Source: Sphaerosporella brunnea (lineage: Eukaryota > Ascomycota > Pezizomycetes > Pezizales > Pyronemataceae). From it: DNA of 64,000 bases. The notes beneath the pieces were generated by a model. It was not told the origin of the DNA. It searched no databases and worked only from the letters and a program-made list of their open reading frames with translations. The DNA is taken from NCBI GenBank assembly GCA_008704415.1, contig VXIS01000025.1, forward strand, positions 124,001 through 188,000, in the 5' to 3' direction. The position numbers and the translations under genes are program-made. This document shows, piece by piece, positions 34,555-45,338 of this stretch; within the stretch, counting starts at the first letter, position 1, and every line of letters begins with the position of its first letter.

Positions 34555-37500
34555 TTAGTTCAACGACTTGATCTTCTTCGACATAAAGTCAAAGAACGAG
34601 AACTGGCTGGGGCTGGAGCCGTACTCGTAGATGAAGCGGGAGGCGAGGTAAGAGCCGAAGATAGCCTTGAGGTAGTTCTCCGGCACACGCTGCAGGATCG
34701 TTTCGAGTCCGATCTTGTCGACCAGCAGGCGAGGCAGCGCATCCTTGAGCACATGAGTCCGGAGAGGAACGTTGTGCCACAGATCAGTCTGCTGGAGCTC
34801 CTCGTCCAGGGCGGTGATGGCAGTGGAAAGCTCATCGGACAGGACAGAGCGAGGCTTGTTGGTCTGTTTGTGCTCGCGCCAGATGGCCTCGAACTCGAGA
34901 CGCGCGTTGTTCTGGATGGTCGCCTGCACCGTCTTGACGTATGACTTGTAGAACTCGGGAAGCTGGCCATCGTGGACACACATGTTCTCGATGAAGCCCT
35001 GCTCGTCGAAAGCCAAGGAAGCGAGAACCTACAATCAATTAGCATCTAGAAAACAATCAAGACAGTACAGACTTACCTCGAGTGAAGAACTGGTGACACC
35101 ACCCTTGTTGGCACTGGCATCCTTGTACAAGATAGTACCGTTCCTCTCCAGGTACAGCTTCGCCTCCTGGGTGAGGAACAAGTTTGCACCTTCGACGAAG
35201 TACGGGATGAGCGACTTTCCGCCGTGAACCAACTTTCCGACGTTGTTGATGTCGATAGACTCCGGCCGTCCACCGCAAGGAACCATGATGTCGTACTTGA
35301 TGTCGGTGCGGATGTGGAAGTGGTTACGGAAGATCACACCGTTGGTGACCATCTCACCGCTCGGAAGCCTGACGTTGTTCTCCTCGGTGGTGACACGGTA
35401 ACCCTTGGGAGACAGCTTGCTAATATCGAAATGATCAATGGGCTTCCTCAGCTTGGCCAGGCGGATAAGCTCCTCCTTGTCGATTCCGTTCGGATCAACC
35501 AGAACGCCGGATCCGTCGACAATGGCAATGTAAGTCTCGTTGCTCAGGAGAATTTCGTTCGAACCCAAGTCACCATCAGGACCACCAGTCTGCAGCTTGC
35601 GAATCTTGGACGGGTCGATGTTCAACTTCCGGTAGATGCCGTTGACGTACTCGCGAACACTCAAAGTGGTCATTCCGTACACGTCGTGAGGGATACCTCC
35701 AAGAGTGGTGCTCTTTCCGGTGAAGAACGACTTCCACCAAGGGGCCCCACGAGCCCGGGCGTGCTCGGTAGCCCAGTCGACCAAGTTGGCAGTGTTCTCA
35801 TCGGGACCCAGGAACAAGATCTCGGGCTTCTTGTGGAGATCAACGATGGGGTCCTTGATTCCGGGGCTGGTAGGAGGAAGCAGCAGGTCGAGGATAGCGT
35901 CGATGTACTTCTGGAAAGCTACCCTCTCGGACAGCTTGTCCTGGTGCTCAGGGTCGAGGAGAACGACACCCTTGCTACCACCCTCGGGAATGTCCTTGTT
36001 CTTACGCTGCTGGGTGTTGGCGAGGTTGTAGTTCTCGTCAAACATGGTACGCGCGTTAGCGGCCCAGTGGTCCTTGCCACGGCTGCGGACGATTCTGATA
36101 CCGCCACGAGCGATGTCACGGAAGCGCAGGTGGAATCCGCGGAATTCGGCACCGACAACCATGAACATTCCGAACAAAGGCTGAGGGTACTCGTTCGTCG
36201 GCAAGAAGCTAGGGCTCATGCGGAAACTAAGGGCCATCTTGGTAGGAGTGTAGAAGTTGGTCTTGAGGAGGTGGGAGTTGAAGGTGATGAACATGCTCAT
36301 CACCTTCTGCTGGTTCTCATCCTCCACCGTGGTGTCAATCTTCTGCCGCAGCTCCTTGTCGTTCAACACGCGGTCCATCTTCAGGCGTTGGTAACTGAGA
36401 GTAGGAAGGAAAGTATCCTGGTCTCCCCTAGTTTGGACATAGTGGGTGTTGGCAAAAGATAGGTAAAGCGAGCGGATCAGCTCGGGGTGGTTGTTAATGA
36501 CGCCGTGGATGTACTCGGGAGTGAAGGTCTCTACACGCAGACGTCTCTTCAACTTGGACAAAAGGTCAGTGTGAGAACTGTTGTTGGGGTCCAGCAGAGT
36601 GGTCAACTCCGCGTATTCAGAGCCGAGCCTGTTGAGGAAGTGGCTAACAAAGATGCCCACGCAGTGAGCGTAAATGGTCTCCTGAAGACTCAGGTTGCCG
36701 GCGATGAAGTGGTGCTGGTATCTGTTCTTGGGAATACAGTACAGCAGACTGACCTCCTTCATGATCTGCTGGATCGAGTCGTCGATGTGCGGATGTCTGC
36801 CGGGGCCATTGCGGTAGTTTCCGCCGTCGGCCAAGGGCTTCAGGTAGAGAGACATCACGGTAACACCGTTGGAAAACTGCTCGACGTACTTCCGGCCCGA
36901 CGTGCAGCCGTAGAAGTGGTAGAGGTCGCTCAACGCTGAGAAGATGCCCATCGTGCTCCTCTGCATGTATCCGATGACCAACCGCTTCTCATTGGTCCCC
37001 TCGATGTCAAATACCCGAATGACCGGACCGGTTCTCCGCTCAATCACCGCAGTGACAATATCCTGGTAGATGCTCCGCGTGTTGGGAGTGACCTTCTGCA
37101 GGAAGAGCTTGTCCGACACGACCGCCAAATCCGTCTCATCCTCGCCGGGATTGGGGTTGACGAAGTCGCACTGGTAGACGAAGTAGCAACGCAGACGCTG
37201 GCCACCCTTGTCGTCGCCAACCAGCGGCGCCGATGACCGGAATGTTTCAACGCGGTAGGCCCTTCCGGGGCCGGAGATGTCGAGGTATTTTCTGTCGATT
37301 CGGTTCTCGTACTGCGGGCCGTTGATAACCGAGACGCCGGGGTGGGAGGTATCGATGTAGACGGCGTGATCTATTCCACGATTAGCACTTCCAATTTGCG
37401 AGGTTTATTCGCAATTGGGCTCAATTCACCTTCGGACTCTTCATCGAGGCGGATCTCGAGGTGCTTGTCGATCCGCGAGAAAGCGGCGACCTTTCCGGAG

Positions 37501-37843
37501 TAGAGCGACAGGATGTGGTTCGAGATGGCGTCCACCGACTCGTACTTGAAGTACATGTCGTCGATCCCCAGAGAGTTGTAGAACCAGGCCGTCTCCGACT
37601 CAACGAATTCCTCTGGGATGAAGCCTTTGTCCATCAACGTCTCTACCACTATAACGAAATCAGCAAAACGGCCCCCAGCTGTGGAAGCCAGAACCACCAA
37701 CCGGCAAGCATCTGCGCCTGCTTTCCCTCGAACACGGGGGCAATGTATCCTTGCGCATCTCCGGCCTTAATGGTCATGGACAGGTGCGTAGGCTGCGGGC
37801 TGGGCGCCTTGTTGGGGACTTCGAGTGTGGGTGACATGGTCAT
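34555..37843 (-). CDS. GDH2: NAD-specific glutamate dehydrogenase
   Basis: Exons on the minus strand are 37843-37702, 37648-37430, 37370-35077 and 35028-34555, joined in phase to 1,042 aa, the usual size of the large fungal NAD-GDH. The first intron has a non-canonical GTTGGT donor; the second (59 bp) restores the frame to read EDHAVYIDTSHPGVSV. Landmarks are ARGGIRIVRSRGKDHW (~550), NKDIPEGGSKGVVLLDPE, and the nucleotide-binding GGPDGDLGSNEILLS (~730). The enzyme oxidises glutamate to 2-oxoglutarate and ammonium with NAD+, the catabolic direction, so it is needed when amino acids serve as carbon source. The start gives MTMSPTLEVPNK, with a second ATG two codons later; neither gives an obvious mitochondrial presequence. 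Confidence 0.95.
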
Positions 37844-38136
37844 AGTAGTGGTATCTGTAAAGTGGAGGAGGGAGGGAGGCGAGAGAAGGCGATTATGGGA
37901 TGTTTAACGAGAGGAAGCTGGCTGTTTTTTCTATCGTGAAGCTCAGTCAATTGGCCTACAGACGGAAAAAAGAAAACGAGAAGAAATGCGCGGGCGGGGT
38001 ATATATGGTGGGTTTGCCAGCCGTCCGTCTCACGAATTCGCAGAGAGCCAAGCTAGAAAGCTCCCCACCCTGCACCAAGCCGCATCTGCAGACTAGCAAC
38101 TGAGCTGTCCCCACAGCTCAACCACTCGAAGAAGAG

Positions 38137-38179
<43 letters not shown>

Positions 38180-40890
38180 CCTCGAACCACTGCAAGGTCC
38201 CGGATCGCCCTAGATCGTCTGGCGCGGTGGATACAAACGGGGGACTCCAGCGAGGGTTGGGTGGGGCACAATGCGACAAGCCGTGGATGAAAGAAAGAAC
38301 AGGACTCGAAACTTACGTCGAGCGGCAGTGAGAGCTCGCAAACAACAATGAAGAGCGTGGATGAGCTGTCAATTCAACCAACAACAACAACGACAACAAA
38401 GGCTCGAGACGGCGAGGCGGTAAAGAAAGGGTAGTGGCGGAGAGAGGGGAGGAGAAGGAGAAGGAGGAGGAGGAGGGGGAAAGGCACGTCGACGTAGGAT
38501 AGGGTTCGTCTTTCGGGAAGGGAAGCTGTGTATTCTGCTCAATGCCGTCAATGCACCTTGTGGCGGGCAGCGGGACGGTGTCTTTTATAACCTCCCCAGG
38601 GAATATCTTCGTGAAGCAGCAGCAGATGTTTCCTCGGTCTCAGGCAATGAGGTAATTTTCCTGGCGCGAATGGAAGCAGAAGAAGAAGAAAAAGACGAAG
38701 AAGCAGAAGCTAGATCTGCTCCACTCCATGCAAATCACACGTCCAACTGACACACACGCTCGCACCTCCTGGGTGTCCAGACCGCCCCTCCCTCCCTCCC
38801 TCCCTCCCCCGTTGCTGTTCTCACGCCCGTCGCCGCCGCCAAGATCCTGTAAGGGCCGGCGCAATTGGTTCTTGCCCATCCGCACGCGCACGTACCACGA
38901 AGGAAAGAAGCGTGTACTCTGCCTCGCACAGCTCCCATGCCCCCAACACCGGTAGAATACATACCCCCCCAAAGCTCACGATGCCCTGAACAACACCAAC
39001 ACCAACAACAACGACAACGACAACAACACCAACAACCGCAACCGCAACAGCAACACCCTTGCCCCAGGTCCACATTAGATCACTCCGCAAACCCAAGTAA
39101 GTAAGTAAGCAAACCGATTGCCGTTGCAGTTGGCAGATTCTAGAAGTGAAGGGGAAGCGATGCCAGCAGCGCGTGATGCCCATCTCTGCTCTTCAACCGC
39201 CCGCGCCCCGTTCCACGGTGCATGAAGCTCCGTTAAGCTTTGCACTCTTTCGGCACCTCAAACAGCCGTGTCTTGAGCTGACTCCCAAAAAAAAAACCAC
39301 GATGCTGCAACAGGTTGATTGATTGGGGATATCGATGGCGATCTCGTCACAAAAATAAAATCAAAAGAAATCCCTCACAAGCATCCAGGAACAGATTTTG
39401 CAAGCAAGCAAGCAAGCACGTATGCAGCAAGACGTCGGTTTTGGTCTGAATACCATCATCGGGCCTGCATAGCCGCAGTACATACAATACATCCATCCTC
39501 TCCGTGTGTTTCTGCATCTTCGTCATCATCACAAAAGCGGCAGTCCGACGCAGCGCCAACTGACCTTGCAAATGCCCAAAAAAAATCATCGTTGTTGCGC
39601 ACCTGACGTTTTTCCCCACAAAGCCCTACGTAGAAGCCAGGAAAGAAGCACAGCAGCAGCAGCCGCCATCGGCAACAATGACTCCGCAAACACCTCGATC
39701 GTGAGATTCTTGGCTCAAGGCTCACAGCAAACGTCACGCCAACCGTGTCTAACCGTCCTCGTCGCCGTCGCACCACCTAAAAAAAAAAAAAAGAAAAAAA
39801 ATTTGACGCGCCGGTGGATCGCTGGATCGCTGGATTGCGAAACAGCAGCCGTTAACGGCAGGTCATCGGCTTGCCGAAGTCGAAGCAGTGCCCACCGGAG
39901 CCGGCGCACCGTGGGCCAACCCCTACCCAGCCCTTACCGCCTCCAGCTAGCCCGCTAGCCTCGGAACGTTAGACGCAACACGGGAAATCTGGGGAAAATG
40001 CGGGGCCGCCGTTACATACCTACATGTCTTCCTGGGCTGGGTTGGGAAAACTCGGAGGGTTGAGTGCCGGCGCCGGAGGGCTCGAGCTACAGTGTACGAC
40101 TACATCTCAGTCAGCAAACAAACAGCTGCACACCTTTTACGTAACTTCGCGGCTTCGGTTTGTTTCTTTTTCGAACGCGGTTGTGCCTGCAGCTGCCCGT
40201 CGCGTATACATGGCATGGCGTCAACGATCGTGATCACTGATCAGCGTTATACACACCGGACCCACATGTGATATCTTAACGGCGCGTTTGTAGGCCGCGA
40301 GGCCAAAATTGCGCTAGATTCAACATCTCACCGACCTAGCGATAGGTCTACCTTCAATATCATGGAAGGGTCGCAAGAGCGTTTGGTAGAAAACGCTGGT
40401 AATGACGTAGAAATTATGATTCCGTGACACGAGGAGTCGCCGGCACATCATCACCATCACCACGTTTCATATGTACCCGCGTGCGAAATTGCCAGTAAAA
40501 CACCATACACCATGCCGAACACCAAAAGGCCTAGGCAGACTGGATCGAATAGACAAGGACGTTGATTCGTACCTTAATTTCGGAGGCAAGAGCAGGCCGA
40601 TGGTGGCGAGCTGTATCGCTGACGGAGGTTGATGGCGACAGGATGGGGCGACGAGATGGGGTGTGGAGCCTCGCAATCTCGCAGTTTCAACCTGAAAAAA
40701 ACTACTCTGAGTAGAATATTGCTTCTTGTGTTTTTGGACCCTTTGTCATGATATTGAAACCACAGTAGATGGGTCACCGAGTAGATAGGTCGAATCTTAA
40801 AAAAAACTCTCAAGCTCGCTTAATATCACTTGTTCTACAGCAACCTAGCCGCCCTCCAAACGCGCCCTTAAGTATAACGAGTACTATGAA
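37844..40890. other. Gene-poor region upstream of GDH2
   Basis: About 3 kb without a supported gene. The GDH2 promoter lies at its left end. It contains a long pure poly(A) tract near 38137-38177, a purine-rich stretch near 38435-38485, CAA/ACA-rich sequence near 38995-39055 and further homopolymer runs near 39780-39800. Short open frames here are low-complexity and show no recognisable domain. Confidence 0.5.
38137..38177 (+). repeat. Poly(A) homopolymer tract (~41 bp)
   Basis: An uninterrupted A run of about 41 bases roughly 300 bp upstream of the GDH2 start codon (poly-T on the GDH2 coding strand). Such poly(dA:dT) tracts commonly exclude nucleosomes in fungal promoters; exact length may be a sequencing artefact. 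Confidence 0.85.
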
Positions 40891-41125
40891 CTCGACGAAA
40901 AAAAAAGTATTCGGACACTCACTGCCAAGCCACGCAGTGAAAAATCGATAACTTCTCTGGATCTCACTCAAAAACTTTGGAAGAAGTCTCAAATTAAGAG
41001 ATAGCAGTTGAAACCCTTCAGGCATAAAGAATTTGTGCTGACGATTTTTTTGTTGCGCTGTTGCGTTTTGGTGGGATACCCGCGAGTTGGGGGGTTGGTG
41101 TCCGAATACTTTTTTTTTCGTCGAG
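40891..41125. mobile_element. Inverted-repeat element, MITE-like (235 bp)
   Basis: A perfect 28 bp inverted repeat bounds the element: 40891-40918 (begins CTCGACGA, nine A, then GTATTCGGACAC) and its exact reverse complement at 41098-41125. The 179 bp between them have no coding potential. Just outside, both arms show a TACT a few bases away (40882-40885 and, inverted, 41129-41132), so the true ends may be slightly wider. The GTGTCCGAATACTTTT core resembles ends of Tc1/mariner/pogo-type DNA transposons, from which such non-autonomous elements derive. Alternatively, these could be the facing ends of two elements. Confidence 0.7.
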
Positions 41126-41334
41126 TAGAGTAGGTGCCGGGCAAGGCATATTATGGATGTATTTACTCTAGAAACCGCTGGGATGTATTCAACCAACCAG
41201 AGCTTCTAAGGCTGGCATGGTCCGCCCTATACACAAGGCCAACTATAGTGTAAGATTCCATCAATGTGCCGCCGCGATAGTGCGGAGGGGTGCAGAGTGC
41301 GGAGTGCGGGTGCGGAGTGCGGAGCCGCCGGTTA

Positions 41335-41655
41335 TGGTTGGGGACACCTAAACGCGGTGGGGTTTTGGGTACCCCCCGGCTTTGGATGACTTTACCTCAC
41401 CCAGAAAAAAAAAAAGTTATTTTTAAAAAAAAGAACGCTGTATTTCGATCGCTCTATCGATTTACAGTCATCCTTTTGTCGAAACTCCTCCTGGCTGTGG
41501 CCATAAACTACCGGCAGTTTGAGGACCAATGTCGCTAAGCGGTCAAAATACGAAGATTCACAATATTCACGCTCACCGGCGGTACAGGGGCATTTTGTAT
41601 GTGTTACTAAGCAAAAATGAATGTCCCGACCCACGTTTCTAGGTGTCCCCAACCA
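41335..41655. mobile_element. MITE with TA target duplication (321 bp)
   Basis: Terminal inverted repeats TGGTTGGGGACACCTA at 41335-41350 and its exact complement at 41640-41655, extending imperfectly inward (AACGCGGTGGGG against GAAACGTGGGTCGGG). A TA flanks each side (41333-41334 and 41656-41657), the target-site duplication typical of the Tc1/mariner superfamily. The interior has poly(A) runs and no open frame with a transposase domain, so the element is non-autonomous. Confidence 0.75.
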
Positions 41656-44600
41656 TATATGAATGCTGCATATACTTAGGTGTAGGTAAAGCAGAGTTTT
41701 TTTTTTTTTTTAATGGGCTTTTTTTCTTTTGAGGGATTTCGAAATGCAAATCTATTCCGAAGGAGACAGGAGGAAAGGATGTGATGTGGAGCCGAATCGA
41801 TGGCGGAGATCTACAGACAAGTCGGTTGGACAGTCAGTTAACTGCAGCTGCTCTTAGTACGTACAGACAGACATTCAAGCTCCTTGGATGAAGGCAGAAA
41901 CTTGGAGTGAGGTTTCGTACATTGAGTAGGGTCGGTAATTATGTTTCTTTGCATAAATGTCGGTCTGAAGGCATGGTAAAGTTGTACAAAAGTTTATTTA
42001 AGAGAAAGCTATGCCCAAAGAGAGGAGGTGACGATTCTAAAGCTCGGTGTCAGCGGGAACATGAACATGACGCACTCCAATTCCGAGGCCCTAGTTCAAG
42101 TTCTTCGACACAGCCTAAGACCCGGACTCCCCCGACCCCGAACTTCTCGAATCTCTGTCCAACTTTCCGCAAAGTGTGAAACCATGCACTATCGGTACTA
42201 TGCATGGAAGCCTGCGAGGAATACGACACGAGCAAAAGGATGATTACCGGAACTTTCTACAGTTCATTGGACGAGAAAAACAACTCGAGGATGATGACGA
42301 TCCTCACAAATGCCATCGTCTTCACCTTTTAATAGCACGAGCCATCTATCCCTTCGACCGTAGTACTCAATTTTGGGTACCCTTATAGTCCAGCAAAACT
42401 TGAGAAGCGAGTACAGAACAATATGTTTGAATCTGAAGAGCATAGCCCAATAGAGGGAGCCATAAAAGGCCAAGGGATGGGTAGTTCTATCAGCGCTCAA
42501 GATATCAGATTGACAGCTTCGCCACCAGTCAACCCAAAATGGCTACACTCAGCCTCCTTCAGACGATGATCTTGACGATGGATCTGATCTTTCTACACCT
42601 CCGGGGTCCCCAAAAAACATCCTCCGCCAAAAAAAAAACCTGAATCTCGAGAAATCACTCGCCCGCGCCGCCGCCCTCTCCCTTAAATCCCAAACCTGTC
42701 CAACCAGCCCTAAGCCTGTCTGTCATTCTATGTCTCCTAAGGCACCCTCTCATGCTCGCTAAGACTCGTTGCTCTCAATACTCCGAGGTTTGCATGTGGT
42801 AGAGCCAGTTGACATCCTGAGGGGTTTTTTGGCTAAATCCCTCCACGAAACAATAAGCACCCGCACTAACAGTTATGCAGCAACGAAAATTGCGAAAGTT
42901 AACCAGAAGGACGTACCTGGGTAGATGTTACTGCTGCAGAATCAGGTGGTTGGACTGGCATTGTAATTTACATGGGAGTCCATTGTTCACCTGGAATAGA
43001 GGATTATTGGTCTCTATTCTCCTACGTTGAACTCCGCGCTGTTCCGCCTAGAAGTGACCTTTCGAGGGCTTCTAAACGTGCCGAATCTCGTCGTGTGTTC
43101 GACGCCCCTGTCGGATTTGAATTGGAAAAGATATGAGCGAAATCTCCTCCTCCTCCCAGTTACCCCCCCCCCCCCCGTGGGACCCATAGCCGCTCTGATA
43201 CTTTCAATCAATCACTGTTCAGCCTGGCGGTAGCCGTCCTAGAGTTCCTGGACGCGCTGAATCTAGCTGTATTGTCGTCATTCTCACTCGAGTTTAATTG
43301 CAGAGGATGCTCATCAATGCCGGGCTATCTCTCAAGGAAAAGTGGCTTCTGCTGGCTCGATTGTCAAATCGTACACTGAGCTATCTTCAAGGAGAGATTC
43401 CGCTTCAGGACATTCCCATGTTCATCTGGATTCACGTGGGTTTGTTGGTTGTGCCGGCACAAGCACCGGGGCGAGGGGGTTTCTCAGGCCGCGAGAGTAC
43501 CACCTCAGCTAGGCAGATTCTCCGTTTTGGCTTTGAGAGGGTGTCGGAGGTGGGGTCTTCCCCACCATCTACCCCGCCAACCCCGCAGGAATGGCCTTTG
43601 GCTCTCTTGTACAATAGAACACACTAATTTGTATGTCAGCAGTAATTTGTTTGTATGGGACGCCGTTCGCTATACTCTCGGAGGTTTTCATTTTCGCAGC
43701 GTCTTGAAGGACCCTAAATGAAGTGTACACCGAGTATCCAGCGAGCGCGAGCACCGATGCCAGTGCTGTCACTCGGTCTCGGCGCAACCTTCTTTTTTTT
43801 TCCAGAAAGGATAATAAATGTATGGTATCTATCCCTATAAGGCAGTTGGTGTGGCGTTTTCCGGAAGCTCAGCCCTAAATTTCCGACACAGCTCTATCAT
43901 TCTGGAGCGGAGTCGTGGAGGAGCTTTAGCGACGACACTGAATGAAAGCAATTGCGCCGTGTTTCACACACATACGCCCTGACTGCAACATACATATGAC
44001 TTTACATTAAGTGGCGCTGTACTAATGACTGCACACCGTGTGGACGCCACACGGCTGTTGACTCGTACTTGTAAGTAACGCCGGTATAATATTTATCGAC
44101 CCCAACATTGAGCGAGTGCGAAACTGTGACCTAATGCCTCAGGCTTCATGCATGCAAGCTTTGCTGGGGTACTCAGTTGAGCATGATAGAAAGGGTATTC
44201 TTGGGCGGTGGGCGCAGCCGTGGGAACTCCGGTGAGGTAGAATTGATTGTGCTTGATTCTCTTCACCGAGGCGGTCGACGCCTCCTTATATACACAAAGA
44301 TCCTCCGCTCCGCGGAAGTAAACAGAACCAACTGCCAGCCCATCCGGATATCCGACTCCTTCCTCATCTCCCTCAGACGTCCGGTGTTTCTATCCCATCC
44401 GCTCCTCGCAGTCCATTTCCCGTTCCATCAGAGCACTCTGTGGAAACGAACGTCTAAAATAACTGATCTCACCAGCTATTCCCCAAAACCGCCGTAAAGA
44501 AACAGTGGAGCCTACCCTGCTCCCTCACTACACCTACGTTACCGGCCTCTACTCACCACAAACACAAGTCTCAAATGTTTTTCCAGCTTTATAATCTGTG

Positions 44601-45338
44601 GCAGGGTGGCGGAGTGGTGGCCATGGTGATCTGGTGTTGGCCTTGGATGAAGTCGCCTCGAGTTCACGGCCTGCTCTGGAGTTTCGAGTTTCGATTCTGG
44701 TCGGAAAGCGGAATACTCTAGCTACTTGCTACCACTTATGACCACAGTCCACGTAACTGGAGTAGTGGTGGATGGACTCTTCAGCTGGATTTTGAGGAGG
44801 ATATCAATGTTGAAATAAAAAAAGGTGATGAGGTGCTGTTGTGGATGTATCTACAGTTGAATATAACTAACGTTGCATTTGGGTAAGTAGTGTTTTATGC
44901 GTGCGGCTGCTTCAATACTCTTGCTGGTTGAAGGCGGGCTTTTGATTCTTGTGGAATATCTATACCAGAACTCCAGCGGGAATGAGACCGGTGTTTTCAG
45001 CCAGCACTCTGGCAGGTTGGGCTAATGTCAACTCGGATGGCAACGTCACAAAGCCCTGACATTTCTAGCTTATTTATATACAAACATTGGTTGCAATTGA
45101 TTATGAAGTGAGCCATTGTCCGTCCTTTACGTCTTACGATAACGCATCCGGCCCAGAGAACAAGGACTTCCAATCGACTGCTCCGTTTGAAACAACCTGT
45201 CGCACTGGACACCGGACGCCGGACGTTTCCACGTTGGGTGATAGGTGTTGAACCCTACCACCGCTGCCAGCGCGTCTCCTGCACGCAACCTCGAGCATCA
45301 CCTCTCCACTCCCCGCAACGCACAAACCACCGCGACAA
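41656..45338. other. Gene-poor region upstream of APC2
   Basis: About 3.7 kb with no gene that I can support. Short frames show no recognisable domain. A pure C run lies near 43165-43178. A possible two-exon mini-frame on the minus strand at 42961-42775 encodes only 28 residues. The right end should hold the APC2 promoter. A candidate SINE/tRNA-like sequence is listed separately. Confidence 0.5.
44600..44823 (+). other. tRNA-like / possible SINE sequence with A-rich tail
   Basis: TGGCGGAGTGG at 44607-44617 matches an RNA polymerase III A box as found in tRNA-Ser/Leu genes, and GTTTCGATTCTGG near 44688-44700 resembles a B box. The spacing (about 75 bases) and lack of a pairing acceptor stem rule out a normal tRNA. 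An A-rich tract (AAATAAAAAAAG) near 44812-44824 could be the tail of a retroposed element. Tentative. Confidence 0.25.

Noticed and set aside
34555..37843. Frameshifted GDH2 pseudogene
   Set aside because: The apparent frame breaks near 37371-37430 and 37649-37701 are explained by normal introns with CTAAT/CTGAT branch sites; the spliced protein is complete.
39506..39958. 150-codon open frame with Lys run
   Set aside because: The Lys run comes from an A homopolymer, and the remaining sequence is basic/Ser-rich with no domain.
42775..42961. Two-exon mini-gene on the minus strand (MPVQPPDSAAVTSTQ joined to DVNWLYHMQTSEY)
   Set aside because: The splice signals are acceptable (GTACGT donor, CAG acceptor) but the product is only 28 residues and I recognise no family. 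Chance is a sufficient explanation.
43298..43627. 109-codon open frame beginning MQRMLINAGLSLKEKW
   Set aside because: No domain, low-complexity end, no supporting splice structure and no neighbour context.
44177..44497. 106-codon open frame
   Set aside because: Composition like non-coding DNA and no recognisable motif.
44600..44700. tRNA-Ser gene
   Set aside because: A and B boxes are suggestive, but the 5' GGCAGGG has no pairing partner and the spacing is wrong.
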